A stretch of 64,000 nt of DNA, from contig CAMWPB010000005.1 of NCBI GenBank assembly GCA_947176065.1, positions 30,273 to 94,272 on the forward strand, written 5' to 3'. A program made the position numbers and the translations under genes. Origin of the DNA: an uncultured Lachnospiraceae bacterium. Its GTDB lineage: Bacteria > Bacillota > Clostridia > Lachnospirales > Lachnospiraceae. The notes under the pieces are model-generated. The model did no database searches. It was not told where the DNA came from and was given only the letters and a program-made list of their open reading frames with translations. Positions 51,537 through 59,011 of the stretch are shown here, piece by piece. How positions within the stretch are numbered: position 1 is the stretch's first letter; every line of letters starts with the position of its first letter.

Positions 51537-52751
51537 ATGAGCACAGAAATGCAAAAATATATAGACGAGGCGGAGCAGGCTCTGCTTCACACCTACAACC
51601 GCTATCAGGTGGTGTTTGACAAAGGAGAGGGCGTGTACCTCTACGATATGGACGGGAAAAGGTATCTGGATTTCGTGTCAGGAATCGCCGTGTTTGCGCT
51701 GGGTTATCACAACGAGGCCTACAATGACGCGCTCAAAAGCCAGATTGACAAAATCATCCATACCTCGAACTACTATTACAATGTGCCGGCCATCGAGGCG
51801 GCGAAAAAGATCAAGGAGATCTCCGGCATGGACCGCGTCTTTTTTACCAACAGCGGCGCGGAGGCTGTGGAGGGCGCCATCAAGACGGCGCGCAAATACG
51901 CCTACCTGAAGGATGGGAAAACGGATCACGAGATCATTGCCATGAACCATTCCTTCCACGGGCGCACCATGGGCGCGCTCTCAGTGACGGGGAATCCCCA
52001 CTACAGGGAGGCTTTCGAGCCGATGATTGGCAACATCCGCTTTGCGGATCTGAACGACTTTGACAGTGTGATGGCGCAGGTGACGGACAAAACCTGTGCG
52101 ATTCTTTTTGAGACCGTGCAGGGGGAGGGCGGCATTTACCCTGCCACGGAGGAATTTATGCGGAAAGTCAGGGCGCTCTGCGACGAGCGGGACATTCTGA
52201 TGATATTGGATGAAATCCAGTGCGGCATGGGGCGTACAGGAACCATGTTTGCGTGGCAGCGTTACGGCATCAGGCCGGATGTGATGACTACCGCCAAGGC
52301 GCTCGGCTGCGGCGTGCCCGTGGGCGCGTTTCTGATGACGGAGAAGGTGGGGGCAAATTCCCTTGTGGCGGGAGACCACGGCACCACCTACGGCGGAAAC
52401 CCTCTGGCCTGCGCGGCGGTCAGCAAAGTAATCGACCTGTTTAAAGAGCAGGATGTGCCCGCCAATGTAAAAAGGGTGGGCGCCTATCTGGAGGAGCGTC
52501 TGTGCGGTCTTGTGAAAGAGTTTGCCTGCGTAACGGAACGGAGAGGCGTCGGGCTGCTGCAGGGACTCGTATTTGACCGGCCTGTGGGCGATATCATTAC
52601 GCTGGCGATGGAGAAAGGGCTGGTGCTGATTAATGCGGGAACGGATATCATTCGGTTTGTGCCGCCCCTTGTGATAGAGGAGAAGCATGTGGACGATATG
52701 ATTGGGATTCTGCGTGAGTGTATTTTGCAGATAGAAGGAGAGCGGCGTTGA
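51537..52751 (+). CDS. argD: Acetylornithine aminotransferase
   Basis: PLP enzyme of 404 residues, class III aminotransferase. The PLP lysine is in TTAKALGCGVPVGA, the aspartate in ILDEIQCGMGRTG, and NSGAEAVEGAIKTAR contacts the cofactor phosphate. Starts at ATG 51537, 121 bp after argB. The stop overlaps the TTG start of the next gene by 4 bp. argC is not in this operon. Confidence 0.95.
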   Translation: MSTEMQKYIDEAEQALLHTYNRYQVVFDKGEGVYLYDMDGKRYLDFVSGIAVFALGYHNEAYNDALKSQIDKIIHTSNYYYNVPAIEAAKKIKEISGMDRVFFTNSGAEAVEGAIKTARKYAYLKDGKTDHEIIAMNHSFHGRTMGALSVTGNPHYREAFEPMIGNIRFADLNDFDSVMAQVTDKTCAILFETVQGEGGIYPATEEFMRKVRALCDERDILMILDEIQCGMGRTGTMFAWQRYGIRPDVMTTAKALGCGVPVGAFLMTEKVGANSLVAGDHGTTYGGNPLACAAVSKVIDLFKEQDVPANVKRVGAYLEERLCGLVKEFACVTERRGVGLLQGLVFDRPVGDIITLAMEKGLVLINAGTDIIRFVPPLVIEEKHVDDMIGILRECILQIEGERR

Positions 52752-54271
52752 CTCTGAAAAAAAGATTACTTATGATTCTTGTGATCGCCCTGGCTGCGGG
52801 CGGTCTTTACGGGGCGGGGCAGTTTGGTCTGGCTGTGCTGCCGAAAGCGGAGGAAGAGCCGGAGGAGGATTCCCTGTTCAGACACAGGGAGACCCTGTAT
52901 TTATGGTATGCGGACGAAGGCCTAACGGACTATTTAAACGGTGTGGCTGTTTCCTACAGCGAATATCAGGACGAGGTGCGCGTGGTCCCGGTTTACACAC
53001 AGGGACTGGAGTATCTGGAGACGATCAACCAGGCGTCCCTGCAGGGGGAAGAAGTCCCCGACCTGTATATTGTCAGCAATGACTCTCTGGAAAAGGCGTA
53101 TCTTGCGGGGCTTGCCAGTGAGGTAAAGCTGCCGGAGGGTGTGCTTCCCATGGAAGATCTGCTGCCGGGGACGGCGGTCCGGGCGGTGACATACCACGAC
53201 AAACAGATCGGCTATCCTTTTTATTACGAGACGAGCTGTCTGCTTTACAACAGGACTTATCTGGAAGAATGGGCAAAAGCGCAGATCACTGCCGAGCGGG
53301 ATCAGGCGATAGCGGAGGATGCGCAGGAACAGGCTGACAGCGGTGAAGTGGAGGAGGAGATCCGGGAGACGCAGGAGGAGGTAGCGGTTTCCGCAGAGGA
53401 GATCGAAGCCAAAATCGAGGAGGCCATTCCCGAGACGATAGATGAGATTTTGTCCTTTGCGGATGTTTACGACGCGCCGGAGCAGGTGGAGGCAGTCTTT
53501 AAATGGGATGTGTCGGATATCTTTTATAATTATTTTATTGTGGGGCACTATATTGACGTGGGCGGCATCAATGGCGACAATGCGGATTCCATCGGTATTT
53601 ACAATGAAAATGCGATCAAAGCGCTTCGGGTGTACCAGAACCTGAACCAGTTTTTCTCCATAGACACGAAGGAGATCAGCTACGACGGCGTTCTGCAGGA
53701 TTTTTTGGACGGGAAGCTTGTCTATACGGTGGCTACCACGGACTCGCTGTCAAAGCTGAAGAAGGCCCGCGAGGAGGGAACCTTTTCTTACGAGTACGGT
53801 GTGACCCGGGTGCCGGATGTGAGCGGGGAGCTTGCCTCCGCGTCCCTTTCCGTGACGCAGTGTGTCGGAGTCAACGGTTATTCCACGAAGAAAGAAATGG
53901 CAAACGACTTCGCGGTGTATCTGACACAGTACAACACGAAAGAGCTGTATACCAGAACGGGGAAACTGCCCGTACACTGTGACGGGGAGACTTACGACGA
54001 CCCGAATGCAGCCGCCTTTTTAGAGGAATACGCCCGGTCGGTTCCCATGCCGAAGATGATAGAAACCAGTAATTTCTGGGTACAGCTTGAGATCGCGTTT
54101 GCCAGAATCTGGGGAGGCGCGGACGCCAACGACGAGCTTCGTTCCTTATCAGAACAGATTATGGGACAGGTGCTTGGTGAAGCGTACACGGAAGAGTATA
54201 TCGATGTGCCGCTTCCAGTGGAGGAGACGGAGGAAGAGTCGGAAGAAGGGGAAACGCAGGATCAGGAATAG
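52748..54271 (+). CDS. Membrane-anchored extracellular solute-binding protein
   Basis: Protein of 507 residues, family 1-like solute-binding fold. One N-terminal TM/signal segment (about 6-30) with no lipobox cysteine. Binding-protein features: VPDLYIVSNDSLEKAYLAGL, IGYPFYYETSCLLYNRTYLEEW and TVATTDSLSKLKKAREEG. Between them sits a long Glu/Ala-rich helix (about 180-245), unusual for this family. It begins at TTG 52748 overlapping the argD stop with GGAGAG upstream. No permease or ATPase genes follow, so it may be an orphan sensor or use a remote transporter. Confidence 0.75.
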   Translation: MTLKKRLLMILVIALAAGGLYGAGQFGLAVLPKAEEEPEEDSLFRHRETLYLWYADEGLTDYLNGVAVSYSEYQDEVRVVPVYTQGLEYLETINQASLQGEEVPDLYIVSNDSLEKAYLAGLASEVKLPEGVLPMEDLLPGTAVRAVTYHDKQIGYPFYYETSCLLYNRTYLEEWAKAQITAERDQAIAEDAQEQADSGEVEEEIRETQEEVAVSAEEIEAKIEEAIPETIDEILSFADVYDAPEQVEAVFKWDVSDIFYNYFIVGHYIDVGGINGDNADSIGIYNENAIKALRVYQNLNQFFSIDTKEISYDGVLQDFLDGKLVYTVATTDSLSKLKKAREEGTFSYEYGVTRVPDVSGELASASLSVTQCVGVNGYSTKKEMANDFAVYLTQYNTKELYTRTGKLPVHCDGETYDDPNAAAFLEEYARSVPMPKMIETSNFWVQLEIAFARIWGGADANDELRSLSEQIMGQVLGEAYTEEYIDVPLPVEETEEESEEGETQDQE

Positions 54272-54304
54272 CGGCGCCGGAAGGCAGAAAAGAATAATTA
54301 CTGA

Positions 54305-54362
54305 CCTATATGGTCAACCTAAGACAAGACAGTTGAAACTGCCTTGTCTTATTTCATATAGG
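54305..54362 (+). other. Nested hairpin covering the ribosome site of the DMT transporter gene
   Basis: CCTATATG (54305-54312) pairs with CATATAGG (54355-54362); inside, AAGACAAG (54321-54328) pairs with CTTGTCTT (54343-54350) around CAGTT/AACTG. The outer stem takes up the first bases of the ribosome site GGAGG (54361-54365). It could be a terminator with read-through or a translational switch. Confidence 0.6.
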
Positions 54363-54370
54363 AGGTAATT

Positions 54371-54802
54371 ATGTTAGGATTTTGGATCGCTATTTTATCC
54401 GGCGCGCTGATGAGCGTGCAGGGAGTCTTTAACACGCAGGTCACTAAGCAGTCGGGAATCTGGGTGGCAAACGCTTTTGTGCAGTTCACGGCGCTTTTGG
54501 TCTGTCTGGCCGTCTGGCTTGCCACCGACCGGGCGTCTTTTTCCACACTCTTACAGGTGGAGCCGAAATATATGCTGCTTGGCGGCGCCATCGGCACATT
54601 CATCACCTACACCGTCATCAAGAGCATGGAGCAGCTCGGGCCTGCGCGGTCGGTGATGTTTATTGTGGTTTCCCAGCTCATGATCGCCTATGTCATCGAA
54701 GTGTTGGGTCTTTTCGGTGTGGAAAAGCAGCCCCTTGAGATGAAGAAGCTGTTGGGGGCCGGCGTGATGATCGCGGGAATCGTTATTTTTAAGTGGACAT
54801 AG
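54371..54802 (+). CDS. DMT-superfamily transporter, YdcZ/DUF606 type
   Basis: Membrane protein of 143 residues with four to five helices. The pattern LSGALMSVQGVFNTQVTKQSG is the start of DUF606 (YdcZ) proteins; the family usually forms dimers of such short units. The middle motif GGAIGTFITYTVIKSMEQLGPARSVMF and the end GAGVMIAGIVIFKW also fit. Substrate unknown. It stands alone, with a hairpin upstream. Confidence 0.82.
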   Translation: MLGFWIAILSGALMSVQGVFNTQVTKQSGIWVANAFVQFTALLVCLAVWLATDRASFSTLLQVEPKYMLLGGAIGTFITYTVIKSMEQLGPARSVMFIVVSQLMIAYVIEVLGLFGVEKQPLEMKKLLGAGVMIAGIVIFKWT

Positions 54803-54885
54803 GACGAGATTTATCTTACAATAAAGACACGGCGCATAGCGGGAACCTCCCCGGGGCGATGAAGCCCGGAAGGGAGACTATGCAG

Positions 54886-55710
54886 ATGAGAAAACGATTA
54901 AAACAGGCATATAGAGTATGGCAGGCGGGACTGGCGTTCGCACTGCTTTTACTGCTGTGCGGCTGCACGAGGAAGGAAGAGCTTTTGCTGTTGTCTGAGG
55001 AGACGGCAGAGGCTGTGGAAGACCGGCCCGGTTTTCCGGGGGATACAGGGAAAGAGGCGTACCCGGAGAAAGAATCCGGGCGCACTTCGGAGAATGAGAG
55101 CCGGGAGCCGGAGATGGTTTCGGGGTCAGACTCTTTGCAGGAGAACGGTGCGGCACAGGACGGCGTGATCTATGTCCATGTTTGCGGCGCGGTGGCACAT
55201 CCCGGCGTTTACGGACTGGAGGCGGGAAGCCGTGTCTACGAGGCGGTGCAGCGGGCAGGGGGCTTTGCGGAAAGTGCGGAGCAAAATTATGTAAACCAAG
55301 CGCAGACGCTGGAAGACGGCGTGAAGCTGGTGATTCCCACGAGGGAGGAGGCAGCCGCCGCAGTAGAGCAGGAAACGGTTTCTGCGGCAGGAAAGGCACA
55401 GGACGGCGCATCGGAAAAGATCGGCATTGTGCAGGACGGCACGTCCGAAGGGCTCGGCATTGTGGGCGGGAAATCTTCGGGCGGACAGGACAAAGACACT
55501 GGCGGTTCGCCGGGCGGCCGGATCAACATCAACACTGCTTCGGAAGCGCAGCTATGCGAAATTCCCGGTGTCGGCGCTACGCGGGCGGCGGCCATTGCGG
55601 CCTATAGAGAATCCCATGGCGCGTTTGAGAAGCCGGAAGATATTATGAAAGTGACTGGCATCAAAGAAGGCATGTATGAGAAAATAAAAGACAGCATCAG
55701 TGTAAACTAG
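54886..55710 (+). CDS. comEA: ComEA-like DNA-binding lipoprotein
   Basis: Binds incoming double-stranded DNA during transformation. 274 residues. Signal sequence ending LLLCGC (possible lipobox), acidic linker, SLBB domain (about 85-150: VHVCGAVAHPGVYGLEAGSRVYEAVQRAGG), Ser/Gly/Asp linker, and a C-terminal helix-hairpin-helix pair (ININTASEAQLCEIPGVGATRAAAI). Start taken at ATG 54886, nine bases from AGGGAG; ATG 54880 and 54859 are alternatives. A TTATGTAAAC motif is inside (55287). Genes for the OmpR/HK pair follow 24 bp later. Confidence 0.9.
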   Translation: MRKRLKQAYRVWQAGLAFALLLLLCGCTRKEELLLLSEETAEAVEDRPGFPGDTGKEAYPEKESGRTSENESREPEMVSGSDSLQENGAAQDGVIYVHVCGAVAHPGVYGLEAGSRVYEAVQRAGGFAESAEQNYVNQAQTLEDGVKLVIPTREEAAAAVEQETVSAAGKAQDGASEKIGIVQDGTSEGLGIVGGKSSGGQDKDTGGSPGGRININTASEAQLCEIPGVGATRAAAIAAYRESHGAFEKPEDIMKVTGIKEGMYEKIKDSISVN

Positions 55711-55734
55711 AAAAAACAGGCAGGGGCGGGAAGT

Positions 55735-56424
55735 ATGGCACAGAGAGTATTGGTAGTGGATGATGAGAAACTGATCGTGAAGGGGATCCGGTTCAGTCTG
55801 GAGCAGGACGGCATGGAGGTGGACTGCGCCTATGACGGGGAAGAAGCCCTGAAACTGGCGGAAGAAAATGCGTACGATATGATTCTTCTGGATGTGATGC
55901 TGCCCAAAATGACGGGCTTTGAGGTGTGCCAGCAGATTCGCGGTTTTTCCAATGTGCCGATTGTCATGCTGACGGCCAAGGGCGACGATATGGATAAGAT
56001 TCTCGGGCTGGATTACGGCGCGGACGACTATATAACGAAGCCCTTTAATATTTTGGAGGTAAAGGCCAGAATCAAGGCCATTATGCGCAGGACGAACCGT
56101 CAGGCGCCGGAGAAAAAAGAGACGGTTAAGACGGTGGAGCGGGGCGATATGCGCCTTGACAGCGAGGGTCGGAGGGTATATATCAGGGATCGGGAGATTA
56201 ACCTGACAGCCAAGGAGTTTGAGGTGCTGGAGCTTCTGATGCGGAACGCCGGAAAGGTTTACGGCAGGGAGGAGCTTCTGAAACTGGTGTGGGGAAACGA
56301 TTATCCCGGCGATGTGCGGACGGTGGACGTACATATCAGAAGACTGCGCGAAAAAATAGAGGAAGTGCCCGGGGAGCCCGTGTATGTGCGGACGAAGTGG
56401 GGCGTTGGATATTACTTTGCTTAG
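55735..56424 (+). CDS. OmpR-type response regulator
   Basis: Regulator of 229 residues. Receiver: VVDDEKL acidic pair, phospho-acceptor in MILLDVMLPKMTGF, threonine in MLTAKG, lysine in ITKPFN. Winged helix: LTAKEFEVLELLMRNAGKVYGREELLKLVWG and VDVHIRRLREKIEE, ending TKWGVGYYFA. Similar to WalR/PhoB types. It overlaps the kinase gene and is likely co-expressed with comEA. Confidence 0.93.
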   Translation: MAQRVLVVDDEKLIVKGIRFSLEQDGMEVDCAYDGEEALKLAEENAYDMILLDVMLPKMTGFEVCQQIRGFSNVPIVMLTAKGDDMDKILGLDYGADDYITKPFNILEVKARIKAIMRRTNRQAPEKKETVKTVERGDMRLDSEGRRVYIRDREINLTAKEFEVLELLMRNAGKVYGREELLKLVWGNDYPGDVRTVDVHIRRLREKIEEVPGEPVYVRTKWGVGYYFA

Positions 56425-57886
56425 ATTACATTTACGTCAAATTACATTCTTAAGAAGCCTGAAGGGGCGTATATTCCTGATTCTGCTCATTGTCGGGCTG
56501 ATTCCATGCTTTATCATGCGTTATGCGATCCTGCAAAATTACGAACGGCGGGCGGTAAATGTCAGAACCTCTGACATTTCCACCCAGGTCAGGATTTTGG
56601 CCAATCACCTGATTACCTACCATTATCTGCAGGATACCTCGTCCGAAGTCATCAATGCGGAGCTGGAGCAGCTCTCGAATCTGTATGACGGCCGTGTGCT
56701 CGTTATCAATGCGGATCTGCGGATTGTGAAGGACACCTACGGCATCAGCGAGGGGAAAACGATTATCTCTGAGGAGGTCATCCGCTGTCTGCGGGGCGAG
56801 AGTGCCAACAGGTACGACAGGGAAAACGGTTATATCGAGATGACCATACCCATCACGGAGACGTTGGAGGCGGATCTGCCGGTCGGGGCCGGGGAACGCA
56901 TCGATCTGGTGCGGGGCGTTATGCTGGTGAGCGCATCTAACGACAGTATCATTGTCACCATGGAAATACTGAACCGTCAGGCGGTGATCGTCATGGCCAT
57001 TGTGGGCGTGCTGATTTTTGTGGTGACGCTTCTGGTGTCCAAGTTTCTCTTTTCTCCTTTTAAAAAGATGATACAGGCGCTGGATCAGGTGCAGGAGGGT
57101 TATACCAGCGATCCGATTTCCGTGACGGACTGTCTGGAGACGGAGCATATCGGGGACGCTTTCAACCGGGTGCTGGGACGCATGAAGATGCTGGACGATT
57201 CGAGGCAGGAGTTTGTGTCGAACGTGTCCCATGAGCTTCGTACGCCGATCACCTCCATGAAGGTGCTGGCGGATTCCCTGATTACCCAGAAGGATGTGCC
57301 TCTGGAGGTGTATCAGGAGTTTATGACCGATATCGCCGCCGAGATCGAGAGGGAGGATAAGATCATCAACGACCTGCTCTCTTTAGTAAAAATGGACAGA
57401 ACCTCGGCTGATCTGAATATTTCCGAGGTGGATATCAACGCGCTTGTGGAACTGATTATGAGGCGGCTTCGGCCCATCGCACAGCGCCGGGACGTGCAGC
57501 TTGTTTATGAGAGCCTGCGGCCCGTGACGGCATCGGTGGACGAGGTCAAACTGACGCTGGCACTGTCCAATCTCGTGGAGAACGCGATTAAATATAATAA
57601 GGAGCACGGATTTGTGAAGGTGACGCTGGACGCCGACCACCAGTTTTTTACAGTACAGGTGGAGGATTCCGGCGTGGGTATCCCTGAGGATGCGCTGGAG
57701 CATATCTATGAACGTTTTTACCGCGTGGACAAATCCCGGTCCAGAGAGATCGGCGGCACGGGGCTTGGGCTTGCCATTACAAAAAGTGCGGTTCTCATGC
57801 ACAGAGGTTCGATTAAGGTGGAAAGCATCGAGGGGGAGGGAACCGATTTTAAGGTAAGAATCCCATTGAAGTATATTGCGGTGTAA
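56417..57886 (+). CDS. Sensor histidine kinase, WalK/PhoR-like
   Basis: Kinase of 489 residues. TM1 (about 15-35), an external sensor of about 150 residues, TM2 (about 190-210), HAMP (about 212-265), HisKA with SNVSHELRTPITSM, and HATPase with NLVENAIKYNKEHG, EDSGVGIPEDAL, YERFYRVDKSRS and GGTGLGLAITK. TTG 56417 is taken as start; TTG 56405 and ATG 56384 are possible and would lengthen the overlap with the regulator gene. A cell-wall stress role is inferred from the type. Confidence 0.9.
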   Translation: MLRLHLRQITFLRSLKGRIFLILLIVGLIPCFIMRYAILQNYERRAVNVRTSDISTQVRILANHLITYHYLQDTSSEVINAELEQLSNLYDGRVLVINADLRIVKDTYGISEGKTIISEEVIRCLRGESANRYDRENGYIEMTIPITETLEADLPVGAGERIDLVRGVMLVSASNDSIIVTMEILNRQAVIVMAIVGVLIFVVTLLVSKFLFSPFKKMIQALDQVQEGYTSDPISVTDCLETEHIGDAFNRVLGRMKMLDDSRQEFVSNVSHELRTPITSMKVLADSLITQKDVPLEVYQEFMTDIAAEIEREDKIINDLLSLVKMDRTSADLNISEVDINALVELIMRRLRPIAQRRDVQLVYESLRPVTASVDEVKLTLALSNLVENAIKYNKEHGFVKVTLDADHQFFTVQVEDSGVGIPEDALEHIYERFYRVDKSRSREIGGTGLGLAITKSAVLMHRGSIKVESIEGEGTDFKVRIPLKYIAV

Positions 57887-57902
57887 GGAGACGGAGGCTG
57901 GT

Positions 57903-58829
57903 ATGAAAAAGGCGGGACATCTTTTTTTCGTCGCGGTTCTGGTCATGGGACTGCTTCTGTGTACAGCCTGTGCGGACAGGCGGGAGGCGGAGACTGGCGC
58001 CTCGTATAAGATATATTATGTAAACAATGATGAGACAAAGATTGTCGAGCGGGAGTATGTGAGCGAAACCACGGATGGAGCGCTTTTACTGGAGGAGCTT
58101 TTGGAGCAGCTTACCCATATATCGGAAAAAATGGAGTATGAAACGCTGCTCGGAAAAGAGATTTCGGTGGAGGGGCATACGCTGGAAAACGGTCTGCTGA
58201 CGCTGGATTTTGACGGGAATTACAAAAATCTGCGGGGGACGAGAGAGATACTTGTGCGCGCATCCATTGTAAGGACGCTGACGCAGCTTCCCGGTGTGGA
58301 GCGCATGGCGTTCACGGTGATGGGGGAGCAGCTTACGGATGCAGCGGGAGCGGTTGTGGGTGTGATGGCGGCGGACACTTTTATCGAGAATGCCGGCAAT
58401 GAAATCAATGCCTATGAGAAGGTGGATCTCCGGCTCTATTTTGCCAACGGGACGGGGGAATGCCTTGTGGAGGAAATTCGCCGGAACGTGGTGTATAACA
58501 GTAATATTTCCTTGGAAAAGCTGGTGGTGGAGAAGCTGGTGGAAGGGCCGATGACGGAGGGGGCGTATCCCACCATCAATCCGACCACAAAGATCGTGAG
58601 CGTTACCGTGAAGGATGGCACGTGTTATGTAAACTTAAGCAGTGACTTTCTCAACCAGCCCTATAACGTGGCTTCCGACGTGACCATATACTCCATAACC
58701 AATTCGCTGGCGGAGCTGTCCAACGTGAACCGGGTGCAGATATCCATAAACGGAGAGACAAATATTTCCTATCGGGAAAATATGAGCCTGAACAATGTGT
58801 TTGAGAGAAATCTTGATATATTAGATTGA
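57903..58829 (+). CDS. GerMN-domain lipoprotein
   Basis: Lipoprotein of 308 residues with lipobox LCTAC (cysteine near 23). Two GerMN domains follow (about 30-150 and 170-300), each with the V-E-x-x-x-L-E pattern (LLLEELLEQLTHISEKMEY; SLEKLVVEKLVEGPMTEGAYPTI) and a YVNL-type strand. GerM-like proteins act in sporulation or peptidoglycan-linked complexes. ATG 57903 follows GGAGACGGAGG. Both YVN sites are coded by TTATGTAAAC (58016, 58625). It is 16 bp from the kinase gene and may work with it. Confidence 0.88.
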   Translation: MKKAGHLFFVAVLVMGLLLCTACADRREAETGASYKIYYVNNDETKIVEREYVSETTDGALLLEELLEQLTHISEKMEYETLLGKEISVEGHTLENGLLTLDFDGNYKNLRGTREILVRASIVRTLTQLPGVERMAFTVMGEQLTDAAGAVVGVMAADTFIENAGNEINAYEKVDLRLYFANGTGECLVEEIRRNVVYNSNISLEKLVVEKLVEGPMTEGAYPTINPTTKIVSVTVKDGTCYVNLSSDFLNQPYNVASDVTIYSITNSLAELSNVNRVQISINGETNISYRENMSLNNVFERNLDILD

Positions 58830-58834
58830 TTGAA

Positions 58835-58963
58835 TGTACAAATAACATAATCAACGCAGACGCGCTTGCGCTCCGTTCCAAACGTAACGGAACTAGACTC
58901 GAAAGAACCTCATCAAGTACCGACGTTTTTCAAGGGTCTGCTTATAATTATGTTATTTGCACA
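58835..58963. mobile_element. 129-bp inverted-repeat element before comEC
   Basis: Outer arms TGTACAAATAACATAAT (58835-58851) and ATTATGTTATTTGCACA (58947-58963) pair at 16 of 17 positions; an inner GCAGAC (58856-58861) pairs with GTCTGC (58936-58941). Inside, GCGC-TT-GCGC and GTTCC/GGAAC form smaller hairpins. The element ends 48 bp before comEC. It has no coding capacity and could be a MITE or a structured leader. Confidence 0.7.
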
Positions 58964-59011
58964 AGTGAATTTACTTTAATTAAGAATATAAATAATATAG
59001 GAGAGAAAATT

